From NCBI GenBank assembly GCA_946481615.1, contig CAMLOR010000060.1, positions 1 through 16,072 on the forward strand: a stretch of 16,072 bases of DNA, written 5' to 3'. The notes below the pieces were generated by a model, which saw only the letters and a list, made by a program, of their open reading frames with translations, did not search any database and had not been told where the DNA came from. Position 1 is the stretch's first letter. Every line of letters starts with the position of its first letter. This stretch comes from an uncultured Aquimonas sp. (GTDB taxonomy: Bacteria > Pseudomonadota > Gammaproteobacteria > Xanthomonadales > Xanthomonadaceae). Below, piece after piece: positions 13,403 through 16,072 of this stretch. Both the position numbers and the translations under genes were made by a program.

Positions 13403-14389
13403 ATGCGCGTCGCCTTGCTGTCCCTGTTGTTCGCCGCCTCCTTCGCCGCGCCCGCCGACGAACTCGTCGTCTATTCCGAGCGCAAGGAACCGCTGATCCA
13501 GCCGATCTTCGAGACCTACACGAAGGAAACCGGCGTCGAGGTGAAGTGGCTGACGGACGCCGCGCCGGTGTTGATCGAGCGCCTGGCCGCCGAGGGCGAC
13601 GCCACGCGCGCCGATCTGCTGATGACGGTGGACGCAGGCTCCCTCTGGCAGGCGGCGCAGCGCGGCGTGCTGCAGCCGATCAGGTCGCCCGTGCTGGAAA
13701 AGAACATCCCCTCGAACCTGCGCGATCCCGACGGCCAATGGTTCGCGCTCTCGCAGCGGGCGCGCACCATCGTGTACTCGACGCAGCGCGTGAAGCCCGA
13801 GCAGCTCTCGACCTACGAGTCGCTGTCCGATCCGCAATGGAAGGGCAAGCTCTGCCTGCGCTCGTCGAAGAAGGTCTACAACCAATCGCTGGTCGCCATG
13901 CTGCTGGCGCGCAGCGGCGCGGAGCAGGTGGAAACCGTCGTGCAGGGCTGGGTCGCCAATCTCGCCGCGCCGCCGTTCGCCGACGATACGCTGCTGGTGC
14001 AGGCGATCGCGGCGGGGCAGTGCGATGTCGGCGTGGTCAACACCTATTACCTCGGCCGCCTGCTGAAGGACGATCCTGCGCTGCCCGTGACGGTGTTCTG
14101 GCCCAACCAGATGGACTCGGGCGTGCACGTCAACATTTCCGGCGCCGGCGTGGTGAAGGGTTCCAAACACAAGGAAGCCGCGCAGAAATTCCTCGAGTGG
14201 CTGTCCTCGGACGAAGCGCAGGACGAGTTCGCGCGCCTCAACTTCGAGTACCCGGCGAAGAAGGGCATCGCGCTCGATCCCGTCGTCGCCGCCTGGGGCG
14301 AATTCCGGCCCGATCCCATCAACATCGTCGAGGCCGGCCGCCGCCAGGCCGAGGCGGTGAGATTGATGGATCGCGCCGGCTGGAAATAG
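13403..14389 (+). CDS. fbpA: Ferric-iron ABC transporter, periplasmic binding protein
   Basis: This encodes 328 residues from ATG 13403, with GGAG 5 bases upstream. A signal peptide (MRVALLSLLFAASFAAPA) precedes mature text DELVVYSERKEPLIQPIF, the opening of the FbpA/AfuA/IdiA class (VVYS...R..., then FETYTKETGVEVKW). NTYYLGRLL contains the paired Tyr215-Tyr216 that bind Fe(III) in FbpA. ADLLMTVDAGSLWQAAQRGV and ALSQRARTIVYS are further conserved stretches. Cys151 and Cys207 may form a disulfide. It captures iron in the periplasm and hands it to the permease encoded 7 bases downstream. A Fur-like site upstream suggests iron control. Confidence is high for family; the native ligand (free Fe(III) or a chelate) is not shown. 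Confidence 0.92.
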   Translation: MRVALLSLLFAASFAAPADELVVYSERKEPLIQPIFETYTKETGVEVKWLTDAAPVLIERLAAEGDATRADLLMTVDAGSLWQAAQRGVLQPIRSPVLEKNIPSNLRDPDGQWFALSQRARTIVYSTQRVKPEQLSTYESLSDPQWKGKLCLRSSKKVYNQSLVAMLLARSGAEQVETVVQGWVANLAAPPFADDTLLVQAIAAGQCDVGVVNTYYLGRLLKDDPALPVTVFWPNQMDSGVHVNISGAGVVKGSKHKEAAQKFLEWLSSDEAQDEFARLNFEYPAKKGIALDPVVAAWGEFRPDPINIVEAGRRQAEAVRLMDRAGWK

Positions 14390-14396
14390 GCGCGCC

Positions 14397-15971
14397 GTGA
14401 GCGCGGCCATGCCCGCGCGTGCGCCCCGCGCCGCACGCGTCGGCGCGTGGGTGCTGACCTTGCCGCTGCTGGCGCCGCTGGCCTGGCTGTTCGCGGCCTG
14501 GGGCACGCCGCAGGCGGAGATCTGGAACCATCTGCGCGAATTCGTGCTGCCTGCGGTAGTGGCGAACACCGCGTGGCTGGCGCTGACGCTCGCGGTGCTG
14601 GTGACGACGCTCGGCATCGCGCTGGCCTGGTTGTCCGCGCGTTGCGAATACCCGGGCCGCGCCTGGCTCGACTGGGCGCTGGTGCTGCCGCTGGCGATGC
14701 CGGGCTACGTCGCGGCGTTCGCGTGGGTGGGATTGCTCGACTACGCGGGGCCGGTGCAAGGCGCCTGGCGCGTGCTATCGGGATCGCGCGCCGCGTTGCC
14801 CGACGTGCGCAGCGTGTTCGGCGCGGCCTGCGTGCTGTCGCTGGTCCTTTATCCCTACGTCTACCTGCTGGCGCGCGCGGCCTTCCTGCGGCAAGGCGCT
14901 GCAGCCTACGACGCCGCGCGCAGCCTCGGCCATGGGCCGGTATCGGCTTTCGTGCGCGTGGCCTTGCCGCTGGCGAAGCCGGCATGGCTCGCGGGTCTGG
15001 TGCTCGCCTTGCTCGAGACGCTGGCCGACTTCGGCACGGTCTCCATCCTCGGCGTCGACACCTTCACCACGGCGATCTACAAAACCTGGTACGGGCTGTA
15101 TTCGTTGCCGGGCGCCGCGCAGCTTTCGTGCCTGCTGCTGGTGGCGGTGGCGCTGGCCTTGCTGCTCGAAACGCTGCTGCGCGGACGCGGCCGCGCCGTC
15201 GAGCACAGCACGCGCCGGATGCCGCGACGCGTGCTTGGCGGATGGCGCGCCGCCGGCGCATCGATGTTCGCCTTCACGGTGTTCGCGCTCGGCTTCGCGG
15301 TGCCGGCCGGCCGACTGGTGGCCTGGGCCATCGACGTGCGCGTGCCGCTGGCGCCGCTGCTCGAGGTGGCGGGCAACACCGTCGTGCTCGGCGGCGCCGT
15401 GGCGCTCGCCGTCGTGGTGTTGGCGCTTGCGCTGGCATTGCTCGAACGCCGTGCGCCGCGCGATCCGTGGCTGCGCGCGCCGATCTTCCTCGCCAACCTG
15501 GGTTACGCGGTGCCGGGCACGGTGCTCGCGGTGGCCACGATGCTGCTCTTGCTCGACGCCGACCGCTTCACCGGCGTGGCCCTGTCCTCGAGTGCCTTCG
15601 CCATCGTCGCCGCGCTCACGCTGCGCTTCCTGCGCGTGGGCTTCGGCGCCGTCGATGCCGGCCTGCACGGCGTGCGCAGCGAACTGATCGAATCGGCGCG
15701 CGTGCTCGGCGTGCCGCCCCTGCAGCGGCTGCGCCGCATCGTCGTTCCGCTGTTGCGGCCCAGCCTGCTCGCCGCGTTGCTGCTGGTCGGCGTGGAAGCG
15801 ATGAAGGAGATGCCGGCCACGCTGATGCTGCGTCCCTTCGGCTGGGACACGCTGGCCGTGAAGATCTACGGCTACACCAGCGAGGGCCTTTGGCAGGAAG
15901 CCGCATGGCCCGCCTTGCTGCTGGTCGCGGCGGGGCTGTTGCCGGTGCGCTGGCTGGTGCGGATGCGATAA
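14397..15971 (+). CDS. fbpB: Ferric-iron ABC transporter, fused two-domain permease
   Basis: This encodes 524 residues from GTG 14397; ATG 14409 (MPARAPRAARVG) is an equally possible start. The protein consists of two homologous halves of about six membrane helices each, as in FbpB/SfuB, so one polypeptide replaces a permease dimer. Both halves carry the cytoplasmic EAA loop that docks the ATPase: YDAARSLGHGPVSAFVRVAL (171-190) and IESARVLGVPPLQRLRRIVV (431-450). DFGTVSILGVDTFTTAIYKTW (211-231) and KEMPATLMLRPFGWDTLAVK (470-489) are typical of iron permeases. It would move Fe(III) from the FbpA-type protein encoded just upstream into the cytoplasm. No ATPase gene (fbpC) follows; the next gene is gcvT. 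The ATPase must come from elsewhere or be shared. Confidence 0.92.
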   Translation: MSAAMPARAPRAARVGAWVLTLPLLAPLAWLFAAWGTPQAEIWNHLREFVLPAVVANTAWLALTLAVLVTTLGIALAWLSARCEYPGRAWLDWALVLPLAMPGYVAAFAWVGLLDYAGPVQGAWRVLSGSRAALPDVRSVFGAACVLSLVLYPYVYLLARAAFLRQGAAAYDAARSLGHGPVSAFVRVALPLAKPAWLAGLVLALLETLADFGTVSILGVDTFTTAIYKTWYGLYSLPGAAQLSCLLLVAVALALLLETLLRGRGRAVEHSTRRMPRRVLGGWRAAGASMFAFTVFALGFAVPAGRLVAWAIDVRVPLAPLLEVAGNTVVLGGAVALAVVVLALALALLERRAPRDPWLRAPIFLANLGYAVPGTVLAVATMLLLLDADRFTGVALSSSAFAIVAALTLRFLRVGFGAVDAGLHGVRSELIESARVLGVPPLQRLRRIVVPLLRPSLLAALLLVGVEAMKEMPATLMLRPFGWDTLAVKIYGYTSEGLWQEAAWPALLLVAAGLLPVRWLVRMR

Positions 15972-15972
15972 T
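15967..15972 (+). promoter_or_regulatory. Candidate -10 hexamer (GATAAT) for gcvT
   Basis: GATAAT is centred in the small palindrome GCGATAATCGC (15965-15975) and overlaps the permease stop codon. It lies 30 bases before the gcvT ATG, leaving a leader of about 23 bases. TTGCCG at 15939-15944 is too far upstream to be a normal -35 box. This weak call suggests gcvT has its own promoter. Confidence 0.4.
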
Positions 15973-16001
15973 CGCGGTCTTCGCCTTTCACGGATCGCCC
16001 C

Positions 16002-16072
16002 ATGCCCCAGAAGACCATCCTCAACGACACCCACCGCGCGCTCGGCGCCAAGATGGTGGACTTCGGCGGCTG
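16002..16072 (+). CDS. gcvT: Glycine cleavage system T protein, N-terminus only (3' end outside window)
   Basis: Only 23 full codons are visible: MPQKTILNDTHRALGAKMVD then FGG, with the window ending inside the next codon (TG, presumably Trp). This opening matches the conserved start of aminomethyltransferase GcvT (TPLxxxHxxLGAKMVDFGGW), which passes the methylene carbon from the glycine-loaded H protein to tetrahydrofolate and releases ammonia in the cytoplasm. It lies 30 bases after the iron permease stop with its own candidate -10 box, so it is probably a separate transcription unit. The call rests on a short but very characteristic stretch. Confidence 0.88.
   Translation, partial: MPQKTILNDTHRALGAKMVDFGG

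Overview
The window is very GC-rich and gene-dense, with short intergenic gaps and many 4-11 nt gene overlaps. It carries outer-membrane genes (FadL family) and a divergent ars unit. It also has fold-back palindromes of the ATTCCCGCGCAGGCGGGAAT type and a second palindromic repeat of the TTCGACAGGCTCACC type. Together with the N-terminus of a Xanthomonas-like GcvT at the right edge, this suggests a gammaproteobacterium of the Xanthomonadales (Lysobacter, Luteimonas, Xanthomonas relatives). The assignment is an inference from style and protein wording, not a database match.

Layout. (1) 1-351: C-terminal part of an aldo/keto reductase, plus strand. (2) 541-3055, minus strand: a compact operon of ECF sigma factor, small single-span membrane protein (probable anti-sigma factor) and periplasmic two-PDZ protein with a proline-rich tail. 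(3) 3232-7039, plus strand, divergent from the sigma factor: a large transmembrane Ser/Thr kinase with five ~104-residue repeats and a PEGA-like end outside the membrane, overlapping a small secreted protein. These five genes look like an envelope-sensing module with two output branches, kinase and sigma factor. (4) 7046-9968: an arsenic-type unit. An ArsR repressor, overlapping a glutathionylspermidine-synthase-like ATP-grasp gene, is on the minus strand. A thioredoxin-type arsenate reductase and an AqpS-like channel are on the plus strand. About 40 bp with a perfect 12-bp palindrome separates the two arms. (5) 10178-11620, minus: FadL/OmpP1 outer-membrane porin with a clear terminator. (6) 11809-13242, plus: qmcA-nfeD pair. 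(7) 13403-15971, plus: ferric-iron ABC transporter binding protein and permease, with no ATPase gene beside them. (8) 16002-end: start of gcvT.

Four fold-back repeats of one family (377-539, 3102-3185, 7045-7126 and a degraded one at 9977-10050) sit almost exactly at operon ends. One has been captured as the C-terminal 26 codons and stop of the ATP-grasp gene. A fifth palindromic repeat of another family lies between nfeD and the iron transporter.

The least familiar parts are the arsR-coupled ATP-grasp ligase, the kinase with periodic extracytoplasmic repeats next to a sigma/anti-sigma/PDZ operon, and the nested dyads between fadL and qmcA. No tRNA, rRNA, CRISPR array, insertion sequence or phage gene was seen.
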